Shown one piece after another: positions 34,577 to 45,289 of a stretch of DNA of 64,000 nt; the stretch's first letter is position 1, and each line of letters opens with the position of its first letter. A program made the position numbers and the translations under genes. A model generated the notes under the pieces. The model made no database searches, was not told the DNA's origin, and was given only the letters and a program-made list of their open reading frames with translations. The DNA comes from Albifimbria verrucaria (Eukaryota > Ascomycota > Sordariomycetes > Hypocreales > Stachybotryaceae). The stretch spans positions 3,906,001 to 3,970,000 of the forward strand of contig JAHREC010000011.1 in assembly GCA_020081605.1 (NCBI GenBank). The letters are read 5' to 3'.

Positions 34577-35272
34577 ATGGCGTCCACAGAGGCAACCCAG
34601 CTGCCCTCGGCCGGTAAGCCCCCTATAGCGCCTCCAAACATTCCATGTTTTGCTAACCTTTTGTTTTCTAGAGGTCCGCCAGTCCCAATTCGAGCAGGCT
34701 GTCGCCTACGCCCTGCACCTCTGGCCAGCCCTGACCCTCTCCGTCCAGAACAACTGGGGTGGTCCTGATTCGGAGGACAAGAGAGATTGGTTTGCCGGCG
34801 CCGTTGTCGACCTGTTCCCTGCCTTTACCGATGCTCCGGCCAAGGATTCCACGAACAATGCCGCTGCCGCTGCCGCTGCCGCTGCCGAGCCCGACCTGGA
34901 AGACATCGAGACGATCCTGCTGCAAGTCATGGTAGACGAGTTCGAGGTCAATGTGGATGACGATTCGGGCATGGAAGTCGCGACCCAAATCTTCAAGGCT
35001 CGCACTCAGTGCGCTGTCGGCCAGTTCGACGAGGTCAACTCCTGAAGCAACGCTTCCTCAACCGCAAGGGCCTCAAGGTCGACCAGATGTTCAAGAAGGC
35101 CGATGACGCCGATCAAGACACAGACTGGGAGAGCGACGACTCCGACGACGATGAAGACAACCAAGGCGGTGCGGATGTACAGATGGAAGACGCGCCACCC
35201 GCGCCAAAGGAGAAGCCGGCGCCTGAGGTGGATGAGGATGGCTTCACCATGGTTACCAAGAAGAAGAGGTGA
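34577..35272 (+). CDS. TSR2: Pre-rRNA processing protein TSR2 (one frameshift)
   Basis: Tsr2 escorts ribosomal protein eS26 and is needed for 20S pre-rRNA processing. Exons 34577-34613 and 34672-35272 are joined across a 58-base intron; the total is 212 residues with one C added at 35041-35042. The WGG-type domain is visible: SQFEQAVAYALHLWPALTLSVQNNWGG, then DWFAGAVVDLF. A stretch of nine alanines follows, then the helical ETILLQVMVDEFEVNVDDDS. The C-terminal third is highly acidic (DTDWESDDSDDDEDN) and ends VDEDGFTMVTKKKR, the typical TSR2 tail. The missing base lies between EVN and LKQRFLNRKG, a conserved junction. Confidence 0.88.
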
Positions 35273-35436
35273 ACGGACATGAACAAGTCAAGATTACGGG
35301 AGGAGCTCCCTATCGATACCCATAAACAAAGCCGAAGCTCACAAAAGCTGTTTTCCATGTGCCAACTATTGCTGCTGGATCCGAACGCCTATTTGTCCCA
35401 AGCTCACTATTACACAATATCCACTGTCTACTCAGC

Positions 35437-36737
35437 CTACTCCCAGTCATCATCACTGTCGTCTGCCTTCTTCGACTCCTTCGGGCTGTTGGGAGCCTGG
35501 CTGGTCTTGCCCGAGGCAGCACCGACGACGTCATAACTAGCTTCGCTATCGGCTTGGGACTTCTCATCGTTGGACTTGCGTCCCTCTGTCGGCTTGAGAA
35601 GACCCTGTGCCGGTGGCTGAATGGTGGTTGACGACGCAGCGGAGGCGAGCTTTTTGGGCTCCTCTGGCTTAGACTCGGTCGCCTCATCGTCCGAGTCATC
35701 ACCCCAGCCAACCTCATCCTCGGCAGAGGCAGCTATTATTCTGTTAGCGCAGTTCGTTGTGGTGGAGATTAGCGGAGGGGATATCTTACCCTTGAGGAGA
35801 TCTCGTCGTCTGGCCTCGGCAGTTTCAATACCGTGCCTGAGGAAATAGTAACGCTTCCAGAAATCGGCATAGGGATTTGTGCAGGAACCAGCTTCTCCAT
35901 AGTTTCTCGCAATTCAGGGTATTTCTCCAGGTCGCTGCTAATGTCTGCAGTCTTCTTCTCAATATCAAAGTCCTTGCCCCACAGCTCGTACTCTGGGCCT
36001 GATGGGTCCTTGCCAAAGCTGTCTGTAGACGTGTGAATGACATGTAGCTGTGCATCGAACCTCGAGGCGTGGATGACACGCTTTCCTTGGGCATCCTTGC
36101 TCTCGAAAAGAACGGCGCTTCCATCCTTGGAGTCCTCCGGTGCAGCTATGCTAATGGCATCACGCAGGAAGTCCCTAACGTTGCTGCCGAATTTGAGCAG
36201 CGCTTCGTCGGCGGCATCCTCGGCTTTCTGGAGATCCTTGAGACGCTTGGTCGCTTCCGTTCGTAGCTTGGAGAGAATATCGCCAGACTCCTGGGAAGCT
36301 TCCTCCGACGTACCCGCCTTTGCCCTGGTCGGGGTAGTTTGGTTGTCTTCTGTATCGTTGGGGAGGTCTTTGGGCGCCGTGTTGAGCGATAGAGATCGTG
36401 TACGGCTAAGAATAGATTCTCGAAGGTCCGTGAAGCCCTTTGTGGCATCCTCGCCGACTTCTGCCAGCTCTTTCTGGGCCTGTGCTAGCTCTTTCTGAGC
36501 TTGGGAATACACAACTTCGCCCTAAAACGATCAGCAAGCCCATCATCAAGCGCATCAGCCTCAAGATCCTACCTGCTTCTTCACAGTACCCAAGAAACCC
36601 CTGATCCTCATGCCCCATGGGCTGCTCGTGATCGCCTTGTAGGCATCTTGTAGGTCGGCGTTGAGGGAAGAATTTTGGTTGGGATCACCTGATTCTTTAA
36701 AATTCTCGTCCTGAATGTGATCATAGGCAAGATCCAT
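35437..36737 (-). CDS. BSD-domain protein, Dos2-like (one frameshift)
   Basis: Exons 36573-36737, 35790-36521 and 35437-35732 encode 397 residues with one base added at 35872-35874 (minus-strand CCC). A repeated AQKELAQAQKELAEVGED coiled-coil segment (about 60-75) is followed by helices, then the BSD domain around 215-275. That domain carries LWGKDFDIEKKTADISSDLEKY, LVPAQIPYADFW and RYYFLRHGIE, with the conserved Phe-Trp pair. The tail is acidic and Ser-rich and ends DDSDDDWE. Yeast Dos2 is the nearest named relative with this layout; its role is poorly defined, so no process is asserted. The gene converges with TSR2, only 164 bases between stop codons. Confidence 0.8.
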
Positions 36738-38325
36738 GGTTGCTGTTAGCAGGAGCTATGCCAACAAAAGCGTTTGGGGCGATGCTGGCTGTCGGTGAAT
36801 GCGCAGGTGAAGGGCTCGTCGTGAGAGGAAGCCTCATAGGAAGTCAAAGATAGCCGCATTCGTCTTGACCGACAGCGTCTCCTGACGGGGTCGCGGGGCA
36901 ATTGAGGTGGAGCCTCGAACCATTCTCAGTATCACGTGATCGGTGGCTACAAGGGAGGATGGAATGGTAAAGAGAGAGATGAAGTCAATTTCGTATGTTG
37001 AGAGTTCCCATCATTCGAAATGTAGTTATGTATCACCCGACCTACACGAGCACGATGAATTCTGGGCCACAGCAAAGTAACAATCAACATAGCGGTCATG
37101 CCCCATTTGTCCCCATCCAAGTCAGCTTTCGTAGTACGCAAGTCCAAGTTCACCCTATCCTGTAGGGTAGAGGAACAGAGGCCGAGGAGCGACAGGCCAG
37201 GTACAACTGGTGAAAGTGTTGGTTTTGCTCGTGTTGGATTAATATAATCAAATGAACATGTAATTATTCTCTTATATTAAACCCATTTACTTACCTACCG
37301 TGGTTGGATACGTGCAAATACTACCCTGTAATGACTGAGCAATAACTAAAGATGAAGGGGATTGGCAGCACTCGTTTTGGCTTCCCAATTGCCTGCTCGT
37401 GTGCCTGCCGGGGAAGTCAAACGAAGAGGAATGCCGAGTCGATTCCTGTTTATTTGGTATTTAATCTCATAGCCTGTTACTGTACTGTACTAAAACTGGT
37501 TATTTGGAAGACTTCTGGCCTGTTCAGGGTGCCGCAATTGGGCAGCTTAGCTGCAGTAGTCGTTTCGACCGTGCATAGTTTGGCGCTTGGTCTCTTGGAC
37601 CTAGATCCGATCACTAGAGACTCTGACGTACTGCAGCTATCGGAGGTTTCTATGGTCACGATGCATTCTTGTAAATAGCGGCATTTGAGGGCATTATCAC
37701 AAGCCATGACTCGGTTTCTTTCGGCATGCTTGAAATGTCCGTTGTTTTGGCCTGATTCCAAAACCTAAATGACGTATCTAAATCTCGTACGCGTATGCTG
37801 TACGCAATGCTCAGAACCCTTTTGATACAGTATGTCTTTATTCGGGAAAGATCGATACAGTACTGCAAGAGAATGATGCTTCCGGAGGCGGGCCCGGAAG
37901 CCATATGTTACTTTGCCGAGGTTCTATCATCGGCGAACCGGCTAAAGGTGGCTGCATACTGAGTTTACCAGAGGGAGATCTCGATCGAATCCCTGGACAA
38001 CGTGTCTTGCGGGCCCTGATCTACTAGGCTTTCCGTGTCAAACTGGAGGCGTACCACAATCGGACTCGGGGATTGTGGCACGGAGGCGTCGTACGTGAGC
38101 GTCCCAATGGGGATTTGCCAAAATGAGATCTCCCACCGGTGGCTGAGATGTCCAACGGAGCCACATCTGCTGAGTGATGCCGTCATTGTGCATGCCGAGC
38201 AAGTTTACTACCAATGACAGATGGCACAAGCTTTCGCCTATTGGCACCATGTGAGCTTGGCTAGGGATTTCCGCAGGGGACACGGACCCCAAAATGGCAG
38301 CATGAAATGCAACGAAGAGACAATT

Positions 38326-38471
38326 GCGCTGGTGAATCGACGTTGGGGTCCATTATGCCGTCATTGGGAGGGGCTCAAGATGCTTCTGGGCCATCAACCC
38401 CTTTCTGGGGTCTGCACGCCGCGGGGGAAGATATGACGTAACCCTGTTTTGCAGCGCCGATTCACCAGCGC
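38326..38471. repeat. Inverted repeat pair, 14-base arms, 118-base spacer
   Basis: GCGCTGGTGAATCG at 38326-38339 is matched by its exact reverse complement at 38458-38471. Similarity continues imperfectly for a few bases on both sides. The spacer has no open frame. It could be the ends of a short non-autonomous element or a cruciform-forming regulatory pair. No target-site duplication was identified. Confidence 0.6.
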
Positions 38472-38710
38472 ATATGCCCCTAACTTCGCAGTCACAAGAC
38501 CCTTGACGTCATTCGCGTCTGTTGGGACACGCCGTGACAAGCCGTCGGTGCTATACTCTGTAACGTAACAGCCTCCACCAATCAAGGGGCAAGTCGGCGT
38601 ATGAGCTACGGCTAAGCTACTGCTAAGCTACGCAAGCTTCGTGAAGACAGAGAGCCAAGTTTGTTGTTTAATGCAGGCACCAGTTGGCGCCAGTTGCTTC
38701 TTGCCAATTG

Positions 38711-38720
38711 TCTATATAAG
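38711..38720 (+). promoter_or_regulatory. TATA box of the GRG-1 gene
   Basis: TCTATATAAG lies 120 bases before the start codon, followed by a CT-rich then CA-rich leader made of CACAA and ATCACAA units. This arrangement fits a highly expressed, inducible fungal gene. Confidence 0.65.
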
Positions 38721-38839
38721 ACCTCTCTCCTGCCACCTCAACTCCGACTTCTCTCCTCCATCATCACAACAATCACAATCATCACAAACAAACCACACTC
38801 TTCACACAACAACCAAACAACATCACCACAATCTTCACA

Positions 38840-39103
38840 ATGGAGTCCATCAAGCAGGCCGCGAACTATGTCTCGGAGTCCGTCAAGGGCGCCACCTCTG
38901 AGGCCAGCAAGGAGAGCAACAAGAATATCGCGAAGAACGAGCACGCCCCCATTGGCACTCGGTAAGCATCTCGCGACGTTGACAATGCTTGCGATTTGAC
39001 TAACAAATGGTACAGTGCCACCGCCGCCAAGGATGCTCTTGGTGACAAGATTGACGAGCACGCCCACGATGGCAAGGCTGAGGCCCACAAGCAGGCCATC
39101 TAA
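38840..39103 (+). CDS. grg-1: Glucose-repressible / clock-controlled protein GRG-1 (CCG-1) homologue
   Basis: A small hydrophilic stress and starvation protein; the Neurospora homologue is induced on glucose loss and by the clock. Exons 38840-38961 and 39016-39103 around a 54-base intron give 69 residues: MESIKQAANYVSESVKG, ASKESNKNIAKNEHAPIGTR, then ATAAKDALGDKIDEHAH and the end EAHKQAI. This matches the family over its whole length with no frameshift. The protein is an amphipathic, Lys/Ala/Glu-rich helix without a membrane segment or targeting signal. A strong TATA box and a long A/C-rich leader precede it. AGGGG at 38585, resembling a stress-response element, lies upstream; whether it acts here is inference. 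Confidence 0.92.
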
Positions 39104-40313
39104 GGCTCAACCATTCCGTAACGACAACTCGTTTGGCGATTTCAGGAAGGAAATGGCGTTATGAGAGACGAACGATACCACAGGGAAAGGGTCACAATTG
39201 TGCTCTTTAAGAAATAACAGAATTAATCCTATGAATTGATCATTTCTTTTCATCAACACATGCTTTGGTCCTGAGTGAAATCAACGTGACTGTTGTGAAT
39301 GTGCTTTGTCCTCTTTATTGACAATACTCATAGCATGGTGGGTGAGGATATGCCGCTGTTACCATGTTGAGAAGGCTTACTTCAGTACCATAGGTTTGAC
39401 CGTATGAAAAGAGGAGGAGAATGAAACCAAGACTACGCTTGTCCTTTGCATAATTTCCTAATGCTTTTGCGTTATCTCTTGTCCGTGGCTGGCCGTATAT
39501 TTCAGACTGTCTAGAACGTAGGTGTAGGGCTAGCAGTTCAGAATGAACCCGAGAAAAATGGATTGACGAAGACAAGTATCCCCTATTACCGACCACAAGT
39601 GTAACTTGCCTAGAGTTGAGTTAATGTGTTGTACGTCGAAGAGTTCCAAACATTTGTTTACTCAATACTCCCTCATGCTGGCAAGTGGTGAGCAAACGGG
39701 AGAGCAGCAGATCGCGGGCCTTAGATTTCTCTGAGAAAATTGTTCGTTAAAAATCAGAAAATTATTACAAAATTAACAGAAAAATATGAGAACACACTTA
39801 CATATTTATTCTGAGTATGTGCCTATTTTATTCGAGCATAGAACTAATCTTTACCGATTTCCTTGTTCTTCATTTGGCTGGCCTAACCGCCGGCAAGGTA
39901 TGCAACAGCAAATGGCCAGAGCGCGATCGCAAAGTCGGAGGAACCATGCACTGAGTGAAGAGGCAAGTGAAGAAGCTATATCAAGAGCAACCGGATATCG
40001 ATATCCCATATCGCCGGTCGAAGGATTGGTATCTCAGATCCGCCATTTTTTGTCTCCACAAGACACCTTGACTCTTCTATAGTGGGAGGGCAGAAATTAC
40101 GCATAACTTACGCATAACTGGCGTAGATATCTCGACAAATAATCAACAAAATATGTAGCAATAAACCACTGGATGTGTATTAAATTTATAATAATATGGT
40201 AATGAAAAACTAATACATAGTTCTCAAGGCTTCTTGTAAGTAAAACTCTTTATCCGAATGAATTCGCGAGGTAGGTGAAGCTTTTGTCATCTCACTGTTG
40301 AAATCCACGCGAC
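39104..40313. other. AT-rich intergenic stretch
   Basis: From about 39700 to 40260 the sequence is clearly AT-rich, with runs such as AAAATTATTACAAAATTAAC, unlike the GC-balanced flanks. It borders the unusual zinc-finger gene. No transposon ends or genes were recognised. The base bias could reflect old repeat-induced point mutation, but I could not test this. Confidence 0.45.
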
Positions 40314-41779
40314 TCAGGGTCCCCTCCAATCTTCCGGACGAGGTTCACCACAATTATAACACTTGTCTTCGTTGCCAAGCGCGATCCATGCTTGGTGCTC
40401 TTTGAATGTGTGCTTTCGTCGGTCCCAGAGCTTCTGAGATCTTTCCTTGTTTTCATGTTCATTCTTATACGTCCAACATCGATGGCAGCGGAGATCTGGA
40501 CCAAACCCACGCCAACCATTTTTGCGCGGGTTTTCTGGAGAAGGTTGTCGACAATTACCACACTCTGTCTCAAGCAACTCTCTGGATTGCTGTTGATGCA
40601 TTATTTGCAGACGTTGCACGGCTTCTGGGGTCGTTCATTGCCAGTTCGCCAGCGATAATCGTAGCAATTACGACATCGAGCTTCGCTCATGAAGCCAACC
40701 CACAAGGCATCTTCTGGGTAAGGGGTCCGGGGTTTCCGACAGATGGAGCAAACGTTATCATGCTGTTTCGACCATTCTTCATGCATTTGACATTCGTCGG
40801 ATTTCCCTTTATATTGCCACCCCTGAGCAAACGACCAGACACTGTTTAAACCGGTGCTTGTAAAGTTGCAGCACTTAGTTAAATCAAGCAGGGTTTCTTC
40901 ACTTGATGCTGTTTTCTTGCGAATTTGTTCTAGAAGCTCGCGGGATAGCCTTGGTTTTGTATCTGAAACGGAGAAAAGGTAGGCCATCATAATACCTTCT
41001 GCATATCGAACATGGTACTCTTCTGTGCCATGAGGTAGGTAAGCCAGCATCCGGTACTCGGATATTGTATCACTCTGGCATGCTATTCTGTAATGCACGG
41101 AGTTCTCGTGAGCCTTTGGCAAGTCTTCAAGCGGTTTATTAGCCAGTCGTTCATGACTATCAATCTGCTTGTAAAGCCCTTTCTTATCAGTTCACGAGCC
41201 TATATATATACTCCGCTGGATTGATTGTCGGTGACTGTAATATACTTGCATAGACGCCCTGATGGATATAATCTCTTGAGATCATGGGTAGACTAAGTAA
41301 GTCTGTTAAATCCACCCGTGGTTGCCCAAGGATAATCATGATCTTAGGGGCACTGCGGTCATGGTGCTCGAACGTGAGCACTATCAATGAAGTGTGACTC
41401 CATGATTGCCCCATTGCCATGGCTGTGCCGGTTGGATAGTGATTGCACCTTCATTGCGTGCATATTCTGTATAGGGTAGTTTGACATAAAAGAATGGCCA
41501 GGACGCTAAGATAACGACATTTCGGCCCGGCCGGCTATCGCGACAAGATCGGCAGAGGTTTGATGCATCTAGTTGACATGCAGACGCCCGCCCGAGTTTC
41601 TCGCCTCGAGAGGCATCCACGGGAATAGAGTTAATCGCGGGCGAGGGTTGGGACAATAAGGGATCTGCGAGGCTATCCACTTGCGTGCTTTGCTCTGCTG
41701 TCCAGAGTGCGTAAGCACGTGCGTGACTTGGCTCCCAAAGAAGCGAATTCACTGGCCCGGAAGACGTTCCTGGGAACAT
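40314..41779 (-). CDS. Zinc-finger protein with GIY-YIG-like segment (frame interrupted, possibly a relic)
   Basis: Function unknown. The minus strand reads from an ATG near 41779 (MFPGTSSGPVNS) through several frame changes. An early LCRSCRDSRPGRN pair is followed by a central part: GVYASILQSPTINPAEYIYRL, then KKGLYKQIDSHERL, HYRIACQSD and RYAEGIMMAYLFS. This order resembles a GIY-YIG-type nuclease fold as found in some fungal proteins. Then come GLNSVWSFAQGW and two similar GATA-like fingers, C-x2-C ... W-x-GF ... RC-x2-C-Y: CSICRKP...ARCRNCYDYRW and CGNCRQP...LRCHRCWTYK. A third half-finger, CYNCGEPRPEDWRG, ends near 40314. Frame changes near 40601 (CC run), 41410 (GGGG) and 41195 interrupt it; the last is not a simple one-base loss. 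It lies in AT-richer DNA than its neighbours. Alternatives are a decaying mobile-element gene or a real gene with base errors. Confidence 0.5.
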
Positions 41780-43417
41780 GGACAAGTTAGGCTAAGGAAG
41801 AGGAGTCCCCACCGTTGTGATCGAGGGGATCTTCGTTTTCGCCACAATAGCCGCAGTGGAGCAAGCGGTCACGATAGTGAGACGAGAGAAACGAGCAAGC
41901 TGGATGACAAGTTTTTGGTTTGATCGCCAGTCCCTGCATAAACGAAGCCTCAGCAACAAGCTCTGGCAAGGTCGTTGTCCAAGTTAGTCGGTTGGGGTGG
42001 CTCGGCAAATGCCCCGGAGGGTAACCCCGCGGTTGTTGCATCGTCCTTGACACATATATGCCTATCCGTATCCAAATCCCAATCCCAATCCCAATCCCAA
42101 GGGGGCACGTTGCAGAAACGCAAGTGGGGATGAAAATCCGACATTCCAGGAGTGGCGTGTCAGATGGCCGGGGAGACCGATTTGATGGTCAGCTTCTCGA
42201 TCAATGCCTCTTCGTAGACGGACCAATAGCCAGGCCGACTGCGTGGGGTTTCCTCGAGACGTGCTTGGATGCAAGTACCGACCTTTGACCAAAAAGCACA
42301 GGGCGAGCCCAAGTGCAAAAAAAAGGGCGCCAGAATCGAGTCGAAGCCCCACCGCGGCTTACAAATGCACCTCGAGGACGGTGCAACAAGGAGAGCGAGC
42401 GTGAGCAGAGACAGAGGCGATGAACGGTGGGCGCACCATGACTACATGTAGGCCGAGTCGCAGCCCACGGCCTTGCTTTTGCGCCCTTTGACCCTGGTCG
42501 GTGTCATATCTACCTCTTAGGTTTGAGACGGTTCCAGTAGGGAGCAGAGGAGCCGCCACCGCAAGCGTGCCGGGGATACGGATTGGGATACCATGATTAC
42601 AGCAGGGCACCCTACTCGACTGTCCTGTCAGGGAGTACTGTATGGTAGTGGTAATATGTAGGTACTCTGTAGTGGCAGTGGCAGTGGCCGGCGTGTACCC
42701 CACGTACGCTGAGCACGCATAGTGGTACCTGATGCCAGTGAGCGGCCTCGCTTGGTAGTGACCCTTCTCTTACCGCACCCTCAGTACCCTATGTACCTAC
42801 CATTCTTGGACTCTTCCATTAACCTGCTTCCACCATTCCGCTTTTTCCTCCCTCTCTCTTCCTCCCCCACCTCATTCTCATGCCCTTGGAGAGAAACGCC
42901 TAGAAGGACACCAGCGCACCTCTCCAGACTGCGGATCCATCCTCCGTTTTCTGTGACTCAGGCAGCAAGGTTTTTTTCTCTCTTCTCGCTCTTCCCCTTA
43001 CCTCCGAGCCAGCCCAGCATAGCAGGACCCTTGCTCGACATTGGCTCCAGAGTCGGCCGTTGCGGACTCTCGCCACCCCCAACCACCGCCAAAAGTCCAC
43101 CGACAGCCCTACCAGCCAGCATAGCGACACATCTCCCTGCTGCCTCGCTTCTCAGGACGGACCCTCTTCCTTTTGATCCTTACATCACAATAGCCCCTCC
43201 ACACATTTCTCTACGCTGCCCGTAACGCGTTTGCTTGCTCCCTCTCTGGAGCTTCGTCGCATCATAGAGGCCGACGGCGGGGAACGTTGATTACACACGC
43301 TCGCTGTCTTGCCTCTCTCCCTCCTCTTACTCCGCTCTCTCGCCGAACACCACCGAGCCAGTTCCTCCAGTTCACCACAACGTCCCAGGCCCCTCGTCTA
43401 GCCTAGACTTCATTGTT
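41780..43417. other. Intergenic; long pyrimidine-rich Yap1 leader
   Basis: No gene supported. A hexanucleotide tandem (AATCCC) lies at about 42072-42098. From about 42760 to 43417 the plus strand is strongly C/T-rich, which fits a long 5' leader of the bZIP gene. A minus-strand frame with CHPACS and CGYCGEN near 41820-41900 adjoins the zinc-finger gene but could not be joined to it. Confidence 0.45.
42072..42098. repeat. (AATCCC)n hexanucleotide repeat
   Basis: Four to five tandem copies of a six-base unit. The unit differs from the fungal telomere repeat CCCTAA by base order, so it is not telomeric. Confidence 0.8.
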
Positions 43418-45289
43418 ATGGCTTCCACTGGCACTGGCGGCTCCTTGCCGCCCAACTTCCTGCTGACCCCGCAGCAGCAGAGCCTGCTCTTCGCGGCCCT
43501 CAATTCCAACAAGCAGTCCGCGACCAGCTCCCCGCCAACAATGCCATGTCGCTTGCTGCCAACTCCTTCAAGAGCCCTTCCCTCAAGGACTCCGACGCTG
43601 GTACCATCCAGGAGAGTCCCTTCCTCGACAACTATGACTACGATTTTGGCGACTCCAGCTTCGATTTCTCTTTCGCCAGCGCTAATGGCACCGACCAGCC
43701 CAAGATGATCGGTGATCTGCCCAGCTCGGCCAGGTCGGACTCGGCAGAGAACGACGGAAATGAGAAAAGAAGCCACCCTGATGACGAGGATGAGGAGACG
43801 AGCCCCGGAAACGACGCCAAGAGACAGGAAACATCGGAAAAGGTTCCCAAGAAGCCCGGTCGCAAGCCCCTCACCTCGGAGCCCAGCTCGGTATGATTCA
43901 TTCTCCTTTCTGATTCTGACCCGGTCTCTTACTTACAATGTCGTAGAAACGGAAGGCCCAAAACAGAGCTGCGCAGCGCGCATTCAGAGAGAGGAAGGAG
44001 AAGCACGTCAAGGATCTGGAAACCAAGGTCGAGGAGCTGCAGAAGGCATCTGACGCTGCTAGCAACGAGAACAGCTCCTTGCGCAACCAGATTGCTCGCC
44101 TGACTGCTGAGCTCAACCAGTACAAGCAGAAGATGACTGTCATGTCAGGCACCGGCGCTGCACCTGTTAGCCGTGCTGCTCTGTTCGGCCAACCTGCTGT
44201 TAACAAGCTCAGCGATGTGAGCTTCCAGTTCGAATTCCCCAAGTTCGGCATGCTTCCTGGCCCTCCCGCCAACAGCAACAACAACAAGAGGTCCGTTTCG
44301 CAGCCCATCAGCCCTCAACAGAAGATTCAGCAGTACCCAAGTCCCGACAGAAGTCAGGGCCAAGGCAGCAAGTCTCCGGAAGCTACCCAGCAGGCAACCC
44401 CGGACAACCAGCTCAGCGATCTTGCCAAGTTCTCCAGCATCTTTACGCCCTCAATGTCCAGTTCTAGCCTCTCTAGAGGTAGTCTGGACTCGGCCAGTTT
44501 CAGTGTTGCTGGTGGTCACACCAGTTCCCCATCAGCATCGTCTCACTCCAACATGGGCCCTAGCTCATCATGTGGAACTTCGCCCGAGCCATTCACACAG
44601 TCTCCTATGGGCTCAAAGCCTATTGACACTTTGACCACCATTGGGGAAGAGCAGCCAGCCATGTCTGCCAATGACCAGCCATTCGCGCAGTTCGGCAACG
44701 TTGACCTTACTAGCAACAACCTTGACTGGCTGACCTCACAAAATGGAGGACAATTTGACCCTCAGCTCTTTGGAGATTACCGTGAGCCACAAGATAATAT
44801 CCTGGCGAACCCAAGTTTCGATGACTTTTTCAACGACACGGTTGATTTCGACTTTTTCACTCCCTTCAATGCGGCACCTGCCCTAACATGGGCAACAAGA
44901 AGACCAACATTCTTGACGAAATTGATGCTCAGAAGGACGCTGTTAATGCTGAACCCGCCAAACCAACGAACATGCACTGCACCGATATTTGGTACGTTTA
45001 TTCAACCACCCTTTTGAGATTGTCAATACTAACACGACCTTGTAGGGACAAGATACAAAATCTACCCAAGGCCCAGAGCGGTGATTTCGACCTGGACGGC
45101 CTTTGCTCAGAGCTTACCAAGAAGGCTAAATGCTCTGGCCATGGCCCCGTGGTCGAGGAGACAGATTTCGATACCATTTTGAAAAAGTACATGGGCAAGG
45201 ACGTTTCTTCCAACTGCGTGGCTAACTCACTCGGCATCGAAGTGAGCCGCGACAAGCAGCCTCAGAACCTGGGCATCGGTATGCCATGA
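43418..45289 (+). CDS. Yap1-type bZIP oxidative-stress transcription factor (two frameshifts)
   Basis: A redox-sensing activator that accumulates in the nucleus when its cysteines are oxidised. Exons 43418-43890, 43947-44991 and 45046-45289 give 587 residues with one C added at 43530-43533 and at 44881-44883. The basic region KRKAQNRAAQRAFRERKEKH directly follows intron 1 and leads into a leucine zipper. A long Ser/Pro/Gln-rich activation region follows. The PAP1-type C-terminal part includes DFDFFTPFN, then cysteines in MHCTDIW, GLCSEL, KAKCSG and SSNCVAN near the export-signal region. The position that often reads NCPK in relatives reads NLPK here, so one commonly present cysteine may be absent. 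The second intron (44992-45045) is open in frame and could be missed. A long pyrimidine-rich leader precedes the start. Confidence 0.9.

Larger units (their letters stand above)
36738..38839. other. 2.1 kb intergenic with inverted repeat and GRG-1 promoter
   Basis: No gene is supported. It includes a 14-base inverted repeat pair (38326-38339 / 38458-38471), a direct repeat of ATGCCGTCATTG (about 38174 and 38354), near-tandem GCTAAGCTAC copies at about 38610-38635, and the GRG-1 TATA box and CA-rich leader. Confidence 0.5.

Noticed and set aside
42072..42098. Telomere-like repeat
   Set aside because: The unit is AATCCC, not the CCCTAA of fungal telomeres, and only a few copies occur inside unique sequence.
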